A stretch of DNA of 64,000 bases. Source: Dehalococcoidia bacterium. Lineage in GTDB: Bacteria; Chloroflexota; Dehalococcoidia; Lucifugimonadales; Lucifugimonadaceae. The stretch covers positions 62,001 to 126,000 of the forward strand of contig JAJEAU010000021.1 of the NCBI GenBank assembly GCA_022824185.1, given 5' to 3'. The stretch's first letter is position 1, and every line of letters starts with the position of its first letter. A program made the translations under genes and the position numbers. Shown in pieces: positions 33,166 to 42,414 of the stretch. A model generated the notes under the pieces. That model was not told the DNA's origin. It worked only from the letters and a program-made list of their open reading frames with translations, and did no database searches.

Positions 33166-34162
33166 GACTGAGTTGCAACGCGTTGTCGTTGTATACGGCC
33201 TCCGCCACCCAGCAGGCGGAAGTGTGTTTTGGTTCGACCTCCACGGTCGTTGGGTACTCCCGCTCGCACTTGTCAATCGCATTTCGACATCGTTCCGCGA
33301 AATGACAACCGGCGGGCAATCGTGCGAGATCGGGCGGTTGGCCAGGGATCGGGTCGAGACTTGAACGCGTGTCGCGGTCGATTCGCGGGATTGAGTTGAG
33401 GAGACCGACTGTATAGGGATGAGATGGTTTCTCGAAGATGTCGGTCGACGCCCCGTGCTCGATGATCCGCCCTGCGTACATGATGTTGATGCGCTCGACG
33501 TATCGAGCCACGACACCGAGGTTGTGCGTAATCAGAAGAAGCGCCATGCCTCGCTCTCGAGTCAGCGTCTGCATGAGATCGAGGATCTGCGCCTGGATCG
33601 TGACATCTAGCGAAGTCGTCGGTTCATCCGCGATTATCAGGTCGGGTTCGCAGCTCAAGGCGATAGCGATCATCACCCTCTGCCGCATCCCGCCGCTGAA
33701 CTCGTGCGGAAACTGCTTCAAACGCCTTTCAGGATCGGAGATGCCGACAGTCTCCAACAGTTCCAACGCGCGATCCCCGGCCTGTCTCTTCGTGAGACTA
33801 AGCTGAGTCATCATCCCCTCGGTGAGTTGCGTCTCGATATTGATCACCGGGTTGAGGGACGACATCGGTTCTTGGAAGACCATGGCAATGCGCCGGCTAC
33901 GATACCTCCGCATCTCTGACGCGGACAACTGCAACAGATCGGTGCCCCTAAACTTGACCTCGCCGTCGACGATCCGTCCCGGAGGGGAAGGTATCAACCC
34001 GAGAATGCTCAATGAGCTAACGGACTTGCCGCAACCGCTCTCCCCTACCAGTGCGACGGTTTCGCCTTCTTCGATGTCATACGTGATGCCATCGACCGCC
34101 TTTACTACGGCGTCATCGCTGTAGAAGTAGGTCTTCAGATCTTCGATTTCGAGAAGGGGCAC
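33158..34162 (-). CDS. ABC transporter ATP-binding protein (DppD/OppD type), system D
   Basis: A 334-residue ATPase. Walker [10 protein letters not shown]-loop MVFQEPMSSLNP, signature FSGGMRQRVMIAIAL, Walker B LIIADEPTTSLD and switch histidine LITHNLGVV are intact. The C-terminal extension has CHFAERCRNAIDKCEREYP and a later Cys (SACWVAEA). The start is GTG at 34162, 22 bp after the sulfatase stop. The order sulfatase-D-F on one strand indicates a shared transcript. Confidence 0.91.
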   Translation of the reverse strand: MPLLEIEDLKTYFYSDDAVVKAVDGITYDIEEGETVALVGESGCGKSVSSLSILGLIPSPPGRIVDGEVKFRGTDLLQLSASEMRRYRSRRIAMVFQEPMSSLNPVINIETQLTEGMMTQLSLTKRQAGDRALELLETVGISDPERRLKQFPHEFSGGMRQRVMIAIALSCEPDLIIADEPTTSLDVTIQAQILDLMQTLTRERGMALLLITHNLGVVARYVERINIMYAGRIIEHGASTDIFEKPSHPYTVGLLNSIPRIDRDTRSSLDPIPGQPPDLARLPAGCHFAERCRNAIDKCEREYPTTVEVEPKHTSACWVAEAVYNDNALQLSHA

Positions 34163-34184
34163 GACGAATCACCAATGGTCGGGT

Positions 34185-35849
34185 TCAAGCGGCGAACGGG
34201 CGCCGTCCGATCGTAGTCGGCCATGGCACCGGTTCATGATCTTCGGTCTCAGTCGCCCACTCCATGAGCAATCCGCGCATCTCGGCTATGATTCCCACGT
34301 TTTCGGGAGCGTTGATCACATTTCGGAGTTCCCAAGGATCATCGTTCAAGTCGTAGAGTTCGTCTATGTCGTCGCTGCCAGGGTCGGTTACGAATTTCCA
34401 GTCGCGGGTCCGAACCATCCGTCGGCGACCTTCCGCTTCGCGAATCCACAACGTGTTCATGATCAATTGGCGTCCCGCCTGACCCTGATCCTTCAACCCT
34501 TGCAGCGTTTCGTCGGTCAATGACGGCCCACCAGTGCCGTATTCGCAAAAGGCTGCTGACCTCGACGGCGATTCGGTAGCTGTCGGCAACGGTTTGCCTT
34601 GAATGCGACGCATAGATTCGGAATTAATCCACCGGGAGTCGTTGTCGCACAACACCTTTGGTCCCGGGCGATCAATCTCATCGCCTTCTTCGCCAGCTGG
34701 TGGCGAGTTGAAGTCGGCTACACCAGACAGTTGAAGGATCGTGGGGATGAGGTCGATGGTATTCGCCATCGAGTCGTCTTCGACACCGCATGGCACGCCA
34801 CCTGCAGGCCACGACACAAACATCGGCACACGGGTAAGGCAGTCGTAGAATACTCCACCTTTCCCCAACATATCGTGTTCACCATTGAAATCACCGTGGT
34901 CTGCCGTGAACACCACGATCGTGTCTTCGCGGAGGCCTGTTTGCTCAAGATAGTCGAGAATCTCCCCGACCCCGTCGTCGACAAAACGAGTCATGGCCAA
35001 GTAAACCGACATCGCGTTCCGCACCTCATCTGGGTCGTCTTCACTTACGCCGATCATGTCGTGAAGTTGTCGATTGCGAGTCGGTTTTGCACCGTCCGAA
35101 TACTCGTCGCGACGACTCGGCGGCATGACAACGCTTTCGGGCGGCACCATCTCCGCGTATTTCCTAGGCGCTTCCAGTGGTGTGTGCGGATCGGGGTACG
35201 ACAACAGCAAGGCAAACGGTCTACGATCAGACCCGTCGACCGATTCGCCGAACCGATCCATAAACGCCTTCGCCTGCGTCGTCAGCGATGCACTCGAGTA
35301 CCCCTCAATGGGATGATCCGTAACCGCGTAGGCGAATGAAGGGCTTTGGCTAGGCATGTCGACGCGCGTCGAGTGCGACTCGTTGATCGTCTCTTCCGGA
35401 ACCACCCATCCCATGCCCTGCGTGCCAGGGATTTCGCCTTTGTAGTCGTTTCTAGGCAAACCAGAGTGCGACATCTCACACCTGACATCGAAGAGATCGA
35501 GGTCATCTTGCTCGATGAAGCAGTGGTTTTTGCCTATCAACCCAGTCGTATAACCAAGTTCCTTCCAAATCCGAAACGCGTGAAGCTGTCCCGATGGCAT
35601 CAGCGTCTCGTTGCGTCGACAACCCGTTGAATGTGGGTATCGGCCAGTCATCATCGACACGCGGGCGGGAACGCATAGGGGGTGAGGAGTGAATGCATGA
35701 CGGTACGCAACCCCTTCGTCGGCGAGACGCTCAAGCGATGGCGTTTCAATGCCGATCTCTGAATACATTCTCAACGCCGTGGCCTTTAGCTGGTCGGCGA
35801 CGATGAAGATGACATTCGGAAGTGACGATGGGTTGCTGTTCGTTGACAT
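34185..35849 (-). CDS. Type I sulfatase (formylglycine-dependent)
   Basis: A 554-residue arylsulfatase-family hydrolase that would release sulfate from an organic sulfate ester. Metal-binding D19 in VIFIVADQ, the active-site motif C59-V-P-A-R63 followed by VSMMTGRYPHSTG, and FTADHGDFNGEHDMLGKG are present. C59 must be converted to formylglycine by a maturase that is not in this window. No Sec or Tat signal is visible at the N-terminus (MSTNSNPSSLPNV), suggesting a cytoplasmic enzyme acting after uptake. It sits 17 bp downstream of a permease gene and 22 bp upstream of the ATPase gene, inside the system D operon. Phosphonate hydrolases share the fold, so sulfate is the likely but not the only possible leaving group. 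Confidence 0.88.
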   Translation of the reverse strand: MSTNSNPSSLPNVIFIVADQLKATALRMYSEIGIETPSLERLADEGVAYRHAFTPHPLCVPARVSMMTGRYPHSTGCRRNETLMPSGQLHAFRIWKELGYTTGLIGKNHCFIEQDDLDLFDVRCEMSHSGLPRNDYKGEIPGTQGMGWVVPEETINESHSTRVDMPSQSPSFAYAVTDHPIEGYSSASLTTQAKAFMDRFGESVDGSDRRPFALLLSYPDPHTPLEAPRKYAEMVPPESVVMPPSRRDEYSDGAKPTRNRQLHDMIGVSEDDPDEVRNAMSVYLAMTRFVDDGVGEILDYLEQTGLREDTIVVFTADHGDFNGEHDMLGKGGVFYDCLTRVPMFVSWPAGGVPCGVEDDSMANTIDLIPTILQLSGVADFNSPPAGEEGDEIDRPGPKVLCDNDSRWINSESMRRIQGKPLPTATESPSRSAAFCEYGTGGPSLTDETLQGLKDQGQAGRQLIMNTLWIREAEGRRRMVRTRDWKFVTDPGSDDIDELYDLNDDPWELRNVINAPENVGIIAEMRGLLMEWATETEDHEPVPWPTTIGRRPFAA

Positions 35850-35866
35850 CGCTGTTTTAGTCCGTC

Positions 35867-36772
35867 CTAACCTCTACCGCGCAGATGCGGATCCAATATG
35901 TCTCTCAACGAATCGCCGACCAAGTTGATGGCGAAGACGACGATCGCTATCGTCAATCCCGGAATGATCGCTATGTGCGCGCCAAACCGGAAATACTGCT
36001 GAGCAAACGTCAGCATATTCCCCCAGCTAGGTGTCGGCGGCTGGACACCCAAACCGAGGAAACTCAACCCTGCTTCCGCAGTGATCGCCGCTCCTACCCC
36101 GACGGTGAAAAGCACCAGTGACACCGCCATCGAATTGGGCAATAGATGCCGGAAGATGATCCGCAAGTCTGAAGCGCCCAATGCACGCGCCGCTTGCACG
36201 TACTCAAGTTGCGACTGCGTCAACGCGTGAGATCGCACGACACGAGATGATCCTCCCACCACGTTCAGAGAAAGCGCCACAATCACGCCCCAAACGGAAA
36301 ACCCCAACGCCAACGTCACCGCCATTGCGAGAACCAATCCAGGCAACGAAATCAGCACGTCGACGACTCTTTGCACCAGCAGATCCACTATGCCGCCTCG
36401 ATAGGCACTCACGATCCCGATGATCGTCCCCAATGTCACGCCCAACAATGGCGCTGCCAGTCCGATCACGAATGAGGTCCGACCAGCGTGTTGTAGGCGC
36501 GTCAAAATGTCCCGACCCAATTCATCGCCACCTAAAACCAACAACTCATCATCAAAACCCCGCGACATCATTGGAGCCGCCTTCCCGCTCAGCGTCCGAT
36601 CATACCGGTGAGGGGTCAAAATCCCGGCACTGAGGATGAAGAGGAGGATCAGAATCAAAATCACCAAACCGACCGCGCCCGTCGGATGTTTTCGCATGAT
36701 CCGCCATGAAGAAACTGCGATCCTGCGGGTCCGCGTGGGTGCGACTTCTGATCTTTCGGGTGCGGCAATCAT
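35867..36772 (-). CDS. ABC transporter permease (DppC/OppC type), system D
   Basis: A 301-residue permease. LVLGGDELGRDILTRLQHAGRTSFVIG starts the transport domain. The contact loop is ARALGASDLRIIFRHLLPNSM, and GLSFLGLGVQPPTPSWGNML follows. It ends NLVGDSLRDILDPHLRGRG. The start ATG overlaps the stop of the partner permease by four bases (ATGA). It differs clearly from the permeases of systems A to C and is of the more classical DppC kind. Confidence 0.92.
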   Translation of the reverse strand: MIAAPERSEVAPTRTRRIAVSSWRIMRKHPTGAVGLVILILILLFILSAGILTPHRYDRTLSGKAAPMMSRGFDDELLVLGGDELGRDILTRLQHAGRTSFVIGLAAPLLGVTLGTIIGIVSAYRGGIVDLLVQRVVDVLISLPGLVLAMAVTLALGFSVWGVIVALSLNVVGGSSRVVRSHALTQSQLEYVQAARALGASDLRIIFRHLLPNSMAVSLVLFTVGVGAAITAEAGLSFLGLGVQPPTPSWGNMLTFAQQYFRFGAHIAIIPGLTIAIVVFAINLVGDSLRDILDPHLRGRG

Positions 36773-37722
36773 TCGAGTTGAATCCGTTTGTCCAATGCCA
36801 CGTAAAGCAAATCAATTAACAGCATCCACACCATCACGAATGCGCCGAGCACGAGAACCAGCCCTTGGAGCAACTGGAAATCGCGTTCAGACGTCGCCGT
36901 CACGATCTCCACGCCCATCCCAGGCAACGCGAAAATCCGCTCTAACACTACAGCCCCGTTCAGCAAACCAGCAAAAAGCAAGGCTGAAAGTGTGATCACA
37001 GGCAACACCGCGTTTGGCAATGCGTGACGCACGATCACTCGATTCGGGAACAACCCTTTCGCTCGCGCCGTCCTTATGTAGTCCTGATTCAGCACCTCCA
37101 GCATCGTTGATCTGGTGAGGCGTGTCGCGACTGCAGCGAACGAAGTGCCGATCGCTATCGAAGGCAATATCAGGCGTTGTAACTGTTCAACCGGAGCATC
37201 CAAAAACGTCTCCTGGAAGATTGGCGGACTCCAGCTGAACCACGTTACTAACGCTAGGAGCAACAGGATGCCTAGCCAGAAGTTCGGCAATGCCAAGAAG
37301 ACCGCCGAGAAAGTTCTGATCACCTGATCCGGCCATCTGCCACGCATCATTGCTGACAGGATACCGAAGGGTATCGCCATGACCGCGCCGATGATCACCG
37401 AAAGTATCGCCAGCAGGAACGTGACCTCCGCCGTTTCCGCAACAACTTTCACAACCGAAATATCGCTCACATCGGATTTGCCGAGGTCGCCCTGCAATAA
37501 CTGCAACATCCAACGCGCATATTGGACCGGCATCGGATCGTTGAGGCCGAGACGGTCACGTATCACCTGAACCGCTTCTTGGTTGATGACGCTGCCGTCT
37601 TCCGCCACCAACCCCAGTGCAACGTCGCCCGGCAAAACGCGCGCGAGGAAAAAAGTCAACGTCGCCAATATGAACAGGTTCGGGACAAGCAACAGGACCC
37701 TTCGAATGATGTAGTCCCGCAA
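36769..37722 (-). CDS. ABC transporter permease (DppB/OppB type), system D
   Basis: A 317-residue permease beginning MRDYIIRRVLLLVPNLFILATLTFFLARVLPGDVALGL. The contact loop ARAKGLFPNRVIVRHALPNAV and FALPGMGVEIVTAT are typical. The start is TTG at 37722, with GAGGG about eight bases upstream. It lies 93 bp after the system D binding-protein gene. That gap, unlike the equivalent gap in other systems, has no strong hairpin that I can find. Confidence 0.91.
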   Translation of the reverse strand: MRDYIIRRVLLLVPNLFILATLTFFLARVLPGDVALGLVAEDGSVINQEAVQVIRDRLGLNDPMPVQYARWMLQLLQGDLGKSDVSDISVVKVVAETAEVTFLLAILSVIIGAVMAIPFGILSAMMRGRWPDQVIRTFSAVFLALPNFWLGILLLLALVTWFSWSPPIFQETFLDAPVEQLQRLILPSIAIGTSFAAVATRLTRSTMLEVLNQDYIRTARAKGLFPNRVIVRHALPNAVLPVITLSALLFAGLLNGAVVLERIFALPGMGVEIVTATSERDFQLLQGLVLVLGAFVMVWMLLIDLLYVALDKRIQLE

Positions 37723-37815
37723 CGTGTCAACCCTCGTTCAGACGGTTTATCTCCGACCTGTTCATACTGACTACTGTAGATCGATGCCGCACCTCGAATA
37801 CCAACCCGGTTCAGG

Positions 37816-39582
37816 CTACTTTCGAGGCGAATTGTCGTCTACCCAGACGTCCATCCAAGTGTGCAGGTTGAACCACTGGCCCAGAGCGCCCGGCCGGTCC
37901 TGCACGTGATTTGCGATCAACTCGCTAGACCCGACCTGCTTGCCCATGGGAACCACTGGAATCCATTCTTCGCGCATCACTCTTTGGATCTCACGCGTCG
38001 CGGCGTGGGCGTCTACGGGATCCGTCGCGCCTTGCAGGTCTGCCAACAGATCGTAGATCTTGTCCGGCGGAGGAGCAGCATTTGCCTCTCGACCGCCAGG
38101 CAGGTATTGCTCAAGCAGGAACGCGCTCACACTCGGCAACACCACGTTGGGCGTGCTCATCGACATTTCGAAGTTCGCGTTCTGAATGAGCTCCGCATTC
38201 GCCGCGGAGTCGCCTACGTTGAGCGTGACCTCCCAACCCGCGTCGGCATATACCTGCGCTGCAAGCTGTGCCAACTCTTGGAAGAACGACCGCGAGTTAA
38301 CAACCATTTCGAAACCGGTTATCCCAAGTTCATCAGCCAGGGCTTTACCTTCGGCGAGGGCTTCTTCTCTGGAGTCTTTGCTCACTTCCCAAATATCTGG
38401 GATCTCATCAATGAACGGATCGACAGTGCCGAAGAATCCTGTCGGGACGGACGCAAACTCGCCGGTCGGCAGACTTTCGAGCTGCTGCATCCTCAGGCGG
38501 TCAAACAGCAGATACGCGGCTCTCCGCGCTTTCAGGTCGTTGAATGGTGGACCGTTCGCGTTCATGCTCAGGTAGTTGATACCCGCTAATGGCGAAACCT
38601 CCATGCGCACGGTGTCACCGATAGCGTTGAGAGCGCCAACCGCTGGAGCGAACTCAGCCGGGTCGAAACTCGAGATGTCGACGCGTCCGGTCTGGATGGC
38701 TGCGATTCGTGCTTCGACGTCAGAAAGCGCCACAGTCGTCATCTCGTCTAGATACGGGAATGGGTCGCCGTCCGGGGCGTCAATGAAGTAGTCGGGATTG
38801 CTCCGCGACGTGACGAATTCCTCCATCTCGGCTTCGTCGATGATGAATGGCCCGGTGCCGACTACCCGATCCGGCCCGTTCATGCCGCCTTCCTGTTCCA
38901 TGACGTGCTGCGCGAACACAATGCCCCACGCGGCGGCGAAGTTCTGGATGAATTCGGCGTTCGGGTTTTCGATTTCGATGGTGATGGTGTTGTCATCGAT
39001 GATCGTTATGTCGGTGATGCTTTGCAGAGCCAAGAGGCGCGGATAGCGTTCGCCTTCTGGTGGTGACTTTGAACGCTCGAATGTCCACTTGATGTCCTCC
39101 AGCGTCAAATCTTGACCGTCGTGGAATTTCACGCCGTCTCGGACAGTGAAGGTGAAGCTGTCGGCGTCGTCCCCGATGCTCCATTCAGTGGCTAGGTCAG
39201 GAAGTATCGTGGTGCCATCCGACGGGTCGAATCTGACTAGATTGCTGTAATGTCGTTGGAGGCTTTGAGGTGCGAACCAAACTGCTTCGGTGTTGTAGTC
39301 CCACTGACGGAGTGTTCGAGATACGCCCCGGATGATGGATCCCCCTCGCATGCCATCTGAAGACGGAGCCATCGCCTCTTCCGCCGGTTCTGGTGCAGCG
39401 GTGGGCTCGGGCGCTTCTGTCGGCGCAGGTGCCGCTGTCGGTGCAGGCGCTTGCGTGGGCGGCGGGACTGGCGTAGCTGTCGGCTCCTCTTCACCACACG
39501 CGCTGACGAAGGCGATCAAGGACGTACACGCGATGATCAAAAACAGCGGGATAGTCAAGCGCGTAGATCGTTTCTTTTTCAT
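37816..39582 (-). CDS. ABC transporter substrate-binding lipoprotein, system D
   Basis: A 588-residue SBP_bac_5 lipoprotein. The signal helix ends FVSAC29. The linker is different from the other systems: Pro/Ala/Thr-rich (TPVPPPTQAPAPTAAPAPTE and so on, about 35-70). The binding domain has GGSIIRGVSRTLRQWDYNTEAVW, LATEWSIGDDADSFTFTVRDGVKFHDGQDLTLEDIKWTFERS and VVGTGPFIIDEAEMEEFVTSRNPDYF-like blocks. It heads the operon that contains the sulfatase, so a sulfated ligand is possible. This is context only; the binding site cannot be read from sequence. An AAGG-type ribosome site precedes the ATG. Confidence 0.9.
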   Translation of the reverse strand: MKKKRSTRLTIPLFLIIACTSLIAFVSACGEEEPTATPVPPPTQAPAPTAAPAPTEAPEPTAAPEPAEEAMAPSSDGMRGGSIIRGVSRTLRQWDYNTEAVWFAPQSLQRHYSNLVRFDPSDGTTILPDLATEWSIGDDADSFTFTVRDGVKFHDGQDLTLEDIKWTFERSKSPPEGERYPRLLALQSITDITIIDDNTITIEIENPNAEFIQNFAAAWGIVFAQHVMEQEGGMNGPDRVVGTGPFIIDEAEMEEFVTSRSNPDYFIDAPDGDPFPYLDEMTTVALSDVEARIAAIQTGRVDISSFDPAEFAPAVGALNAIGDTVRMEVSPLAGINYLSMNANGPPFNDLKARRAAYLLFDRLRMQQLESLPTGEFASVPTGFFGTVDPFIDEIPDIWEVSKDSREEALAEGKALADELGITGFEMVVNSRSFFQELAQLAAQVYADAGWEVTLNVGDSAANAELIQNANFEMSMSTPNVVLPSVSAFLLEQYLPGGREANAAPPPDKIYDLLADLQGATDPVDAHAATREIQRVMREEWIPVVPMGKQVGSSELIANHVQDRPGALGQWFNLHTWMDVWVDDNSPRK

Positions 39583-39891
39583 GGGATCTTGCCTTTTCGA
39601 TCGGGTCCGCCAAGCTCTGTAGCGGAATTCGTCGCATTCCAGTCACAGTTATTCGGAATTCGGATGATTCGCTACGCGAAACCAGCGCCTCGTTAATCGT
39701 GAGTTCAGTTAACACGGTTTGACAATTGGCGGAGCGTAAATTAGCGTTTTGCCAGCATCGGCGCGAAATGCGGCGGATTACTTTTTGGCTCTAAAAAGCC
39801 CGGTCTGTCCGTTTTCGCGTCTTTTAAATGTGACTCGGCCCCTTTGTTCGGTGGCGCGGGTCTCGAAACTAGCAACAAACCGAGAGGTGAC
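39583..39891. promoter_or_regulatory. Divergent promoter region between systems D and E
   Basis: A 309-bp gap without genes. On the minus strand two GAATTCCG copies (39661-39654 and 39630-39623) lie 31 bp apart, the second running into CTACAGA, recalling the elements upstream of systems B and C. On the plus strand TTGACA (39719-39724) and TAGCGT (39742-39747) are separated by 17 bases and could be a sigma-70-type promoter for system E, with a weak -10. AGAGG stands before the system E start. Confidence 0.4.
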
Positions 39892-42282
39892 ATGATGCGA
39901 AACTTGAAACCGGGAGGACTGCTCAGCAAGCGATCTTTCCTTTTCTTGGCGCTCACGGCAATGGCCGCTGCCCTCACGACCGCTATCGCCTGTGGAGGCG
40001 GTGAGACGGTGATCCAGACCGTTGAGGTCGAGAAGATCGTCGAGGTCGAGAAAGAGGTCGTCCGAGAGGTCGAGGTAGAAAAGGTCGTCGAAGTAGCCGG
40101 CGATACTGTCGTCGAAGTCGTCGAGGTCGAAAAGGTCGTCGAAGTGGCCGGAGAGACCGTCGTCGAAGTCGTCGAGGTCGAGAAGATCGTCGAAGTCGAG
40201 AAGGAAGTCGTCAAAGAAGTCGAGGTCGAAAAGATCGTCGAAGTCGCTGGCGAAACCGTCGTCGAAGTCGTCGAAGTCGAAAAGGTCGTCATCCCGACGC
40301 CCGAACCGGTTCGTGTCGACTCACCTCACATCACGGCCGACGTCTCCCCGAATGAGTGGCCCACCATCTACGATGCGAGCGGCAACCTCTTCGCCAAGCC
40401 GTCCTCATATAAGGAAGCGCCCATGCTCGCGGACCGCGTAGCAGCTGGTGAACTCCCGCCCGTCGAAGAGCGATTGCCTGAGAACCCGCTCGTGCTCCAG
40501 CCTACTCGTGGCATCGGCAAGTACGGCGGAACCTGGTACCGCGGCTTCACTGGCCCGGCAGACGGGCAGAACATGGAGCGTCCGCTAAAGGACCACCTCC
40601 TCTTCTATGAAGTCTCTGGCCAGATCCCTCAGCCGAACATCGCTGAGTCTTGGACACAGAACGAAGACTCGACTGAGTTCACCTTCACTCTCCGCAAGGG
40701 CCACAAGTGGTCCGACGGCGAGCCGTTTACGACCGCAGACATCATGTTCTGGGTCGACCACATGCTCAACAACAAAGACCTCAACCCGACCAAGCCTGCG
40801 TGGACGCAGCACGGCGGGGAAACTCTCCAATTTGAGGCTATCGACGAGCAGACGTTCAAGGTCACAGCCGCCGAGCCTTACGGTCTTTTCGTCCAGCTGA
40901 TGGCATCAGTCATTGTTGCTGGTCAGCACACGCGAGGCGACGGAGCTGACGGTCTCTACGCGCCGAGGCACTACCTCGAGCAGTTCCACCCCGACTTCGT
41001 CGGAGAGGATGAGGCCAACCGCAAAGCAGAAGAAGCCGGTTTTGACAACTGGATTACTTACTTCTACGACCGGAACCACGCCAACGCCAACCCGGATGCT
41101 CCCATGCTCACCGCTTGGCGCGTCACCGGTAGCATCAACACCAACGAGTGGTCGTTCGAGCGCAACCCGTACTACTACGCAGTCGACACCGAAGGCAACC
41201 AATTGCCTTACATCGACCGTGTCGTCCTTACCCTCGCTCAGAACCTTGAGGTCCTGAACCTCAGCGCGCTGGCAGGTAACTACACCGTCATGGGTCGCCA
41301 CATCAACATTGCGAAGCTGCCGCTGTTCCTTGAGAACGCCGCATCAGTCGGCTACCGAGTACAGTTCTGGCGCCAGCCGCAATCCGGAATCGCAAACCTC
41401 TCGTTCAACGAGTCTTGGGATGGCGATGCCGAGACCGCGAGCTTTATCCAGAACGTCGAACTCAGGAAAGCTCTCTCGATGGGTATCGAACGTGACCAGA
41501 TCAACGAGGTCTTCTTCCTCGGTCTGGGATCGGTCGAAGGCCTCTGCGCAGGTTGGGATGACCCAGACAACCCTGGCAAGTACGTTGGTGAAGACTACGT
41601 GCGATTCAACCCTGACGGCGCCAACGCAATCTTGGACGAGATCGGTCTCTCCGCGAAAGATGGCGAAGGCTTCCGGTTGATGCCTAGCGGCGAACGTCTG
41701 ACGATCCAGTTGCCGTCTGTAGTGGCAGCATTCGAAGACTACCCCGCAATCAACGAGATGATCGCCCGACAATGGCAAGTCAACATTGGCATTCACGCCG
41801 AAGTCCAGCCGCTCGAGCGTGGTCTCCACGGTGACCGGGCACAGCTCAACGAGTTGATGACCCAAAACTGGGAGAACTCCCCACGCGTGACCACGATCAT
41901 CACGCCGACGCACCTCTTGCCGGTTGCCGACGCCACGTTCGTTGGTCCGCTGTTCTCTGACTGGTACGACTCCAACGGGGCGACAGGAATTGAGCCGACG
42001 AACCCGTTGCTCCGCGAACAGCAAGAGCTCTACGCGGAAGCGATCTCAACCGCAGGCCCTGCCCGCTACAACGAGATTGCACGACGAGTGGTCGAGCTGA
42101 ACTGCTTGAACGTCAACCCAATCACAACCGTGATGAACAAGCCAACTTACGTTGCCATCATCAAGAACAACGTGAAGAACATCCCGAACCCGTTGCCTTT
42201 CTCATTCCACAACCAGACGTCCGGAAACGGATTCCCTGAACAGTGGTGGATCGACGACGAGAACGCGATGGAAGGCAAGTAG
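39892..42282 (+). CDS. ABC transporter substrate-binding lipoprotein, system E (large type)
   Basis: A 796-residue binding lipoprotein, larger than the others. The signal helix ends TAIAC34. The linker (38-133) is of the EVEKIVEVEKEVV and AGETVVEVVEVEKVV type. The binding domain has RGIGKYGGTWYRGFTGPADGQNMERPL, IAESWTQNEDSTEFTFTLRKGHKWSDGEPFTTADIMFW and NPYYYAVDTEGNQLPYIDRV, typical of the 600-700-residue periplasmic subfamily whose members occur with a long DppC. AGAGG precedes ATG-ATG at 39892-39897 and either may be used. The ligand is unknown. Confidence 0.9.
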   Translation: MMRNLKPGGLLSKRSFLFLALTAMAAALTTAIACGGGETVIQTVEVEKIVEVEKEVVREVEVEKVVEVAGDTVVEVVEVEKVVEVAGETVVEVVEVEKIVEVEKEVVKEVEVEKIVEVAGETVVEVVEVEKVVIPTPEPVRVDSPHITADVSPNEWPTIYDASGNLFAKPSSYKEAPMLADRVAAGELPPVEERLPENPLVLQPTRGIGKYGGTWYRGFTGPADGQNMERPLKDHLLFYEVSGQIPQPNIAESWTQNEDSTEFTFTLRKGHKWSDGEPFTTADIMFWVDHMLNNKDLNPTKPAWTQHGGETLQFEAIDEQTFKVTAAEPYGLFVQLMASVIVAGQHTRGDGADGLYAPRHYLEQFHPDFVGEDEANRKAEEAGFDNWITYFYDRNHANANPDAPMLTAWRVTGSINTNEWSFERNPYYYAVDTEGNQLPYIDRVVLTLAQNLEVLNLSALAGNYTVMGRHINIAKLPLFLENAASVGYRVQFWRQPQSGIANLSFNESWDGDAETASFIQNVELRKALSMGIERDQINEVFFLGLGSVEGLCAGWDDPDNPGKYVGEDYVRFNPDGANAILDEIGLSAKDGEGFRLMPSGERLTIQLPSVVAAFEDYPAINEMIARQWQVNIGIHAEVQPLERGLHGDRAQLNELMTQNWENSPRVTTIITPTHLLPVADATFVGPLFSDWYDSNGATGIEPTNPLLREQQELYAEAISTAGPARYNEIARRVVELNCLNVNPITTVMNKPTYVAIIKNNVKNIPNPLPFSFHNQTSGNGFPEQWWIDDENAMEGK
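40003..40290 (+). repeat. Coding repeat for the system E Glu/Val linker
   Basis: A run of EVEKxVEVxxE elements with three copies of a VAGETVVEVVEVEK unit (the first has VAGDT). The wording (EVVEVEK) differs from systems A and C (IQTVVVEKEV), so linkers have diverged by system while keeping composition. Confidence 0.85.
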
Positions 42283-42322
42283 AGCGAAAGCTCGCTAGAC
42301 CGAACCTTCGGGTTCATCGCAA

Positions 42323-42369
42323 GTTAGGCATCCGCCCCCGTCCCCGAGGCGGGGGCGGATGCGGCTAAC
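42323..42369 (+). promoter_or_regulatory. Intercistronic RNA hairpin, system E
   Basis: GCATCCGCCCCCG (42328-42340) pairs perfectly with CGGGGGCGGATGC (42350-42362). Outside a two-base bulge, GTTAG (42323-42327) pairs with CTAAC (42365-42369), giving 18 bp in all. It is the most GC-rich hairpin seen. No U-run follows. Confidence 0.75.
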
Positions 42370-42414
42370 AGGCGGTTGGTTCGCACCGCCTACTAGAAAT
42401 ATCGACCATATTCG

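Noticed and set aside
34599-35339. 246-codon plus-strand frame
   Set aside because: It lies wholly antisense to the sulfatase gene, whose motifs are intact.
42323-42369. Rho-independent terminator after the system E binding-protein gene
   Set aside because: The stem is strong but no T-run follows and permease genes continue on the same strand, so a stability or attenuation element is more likely.
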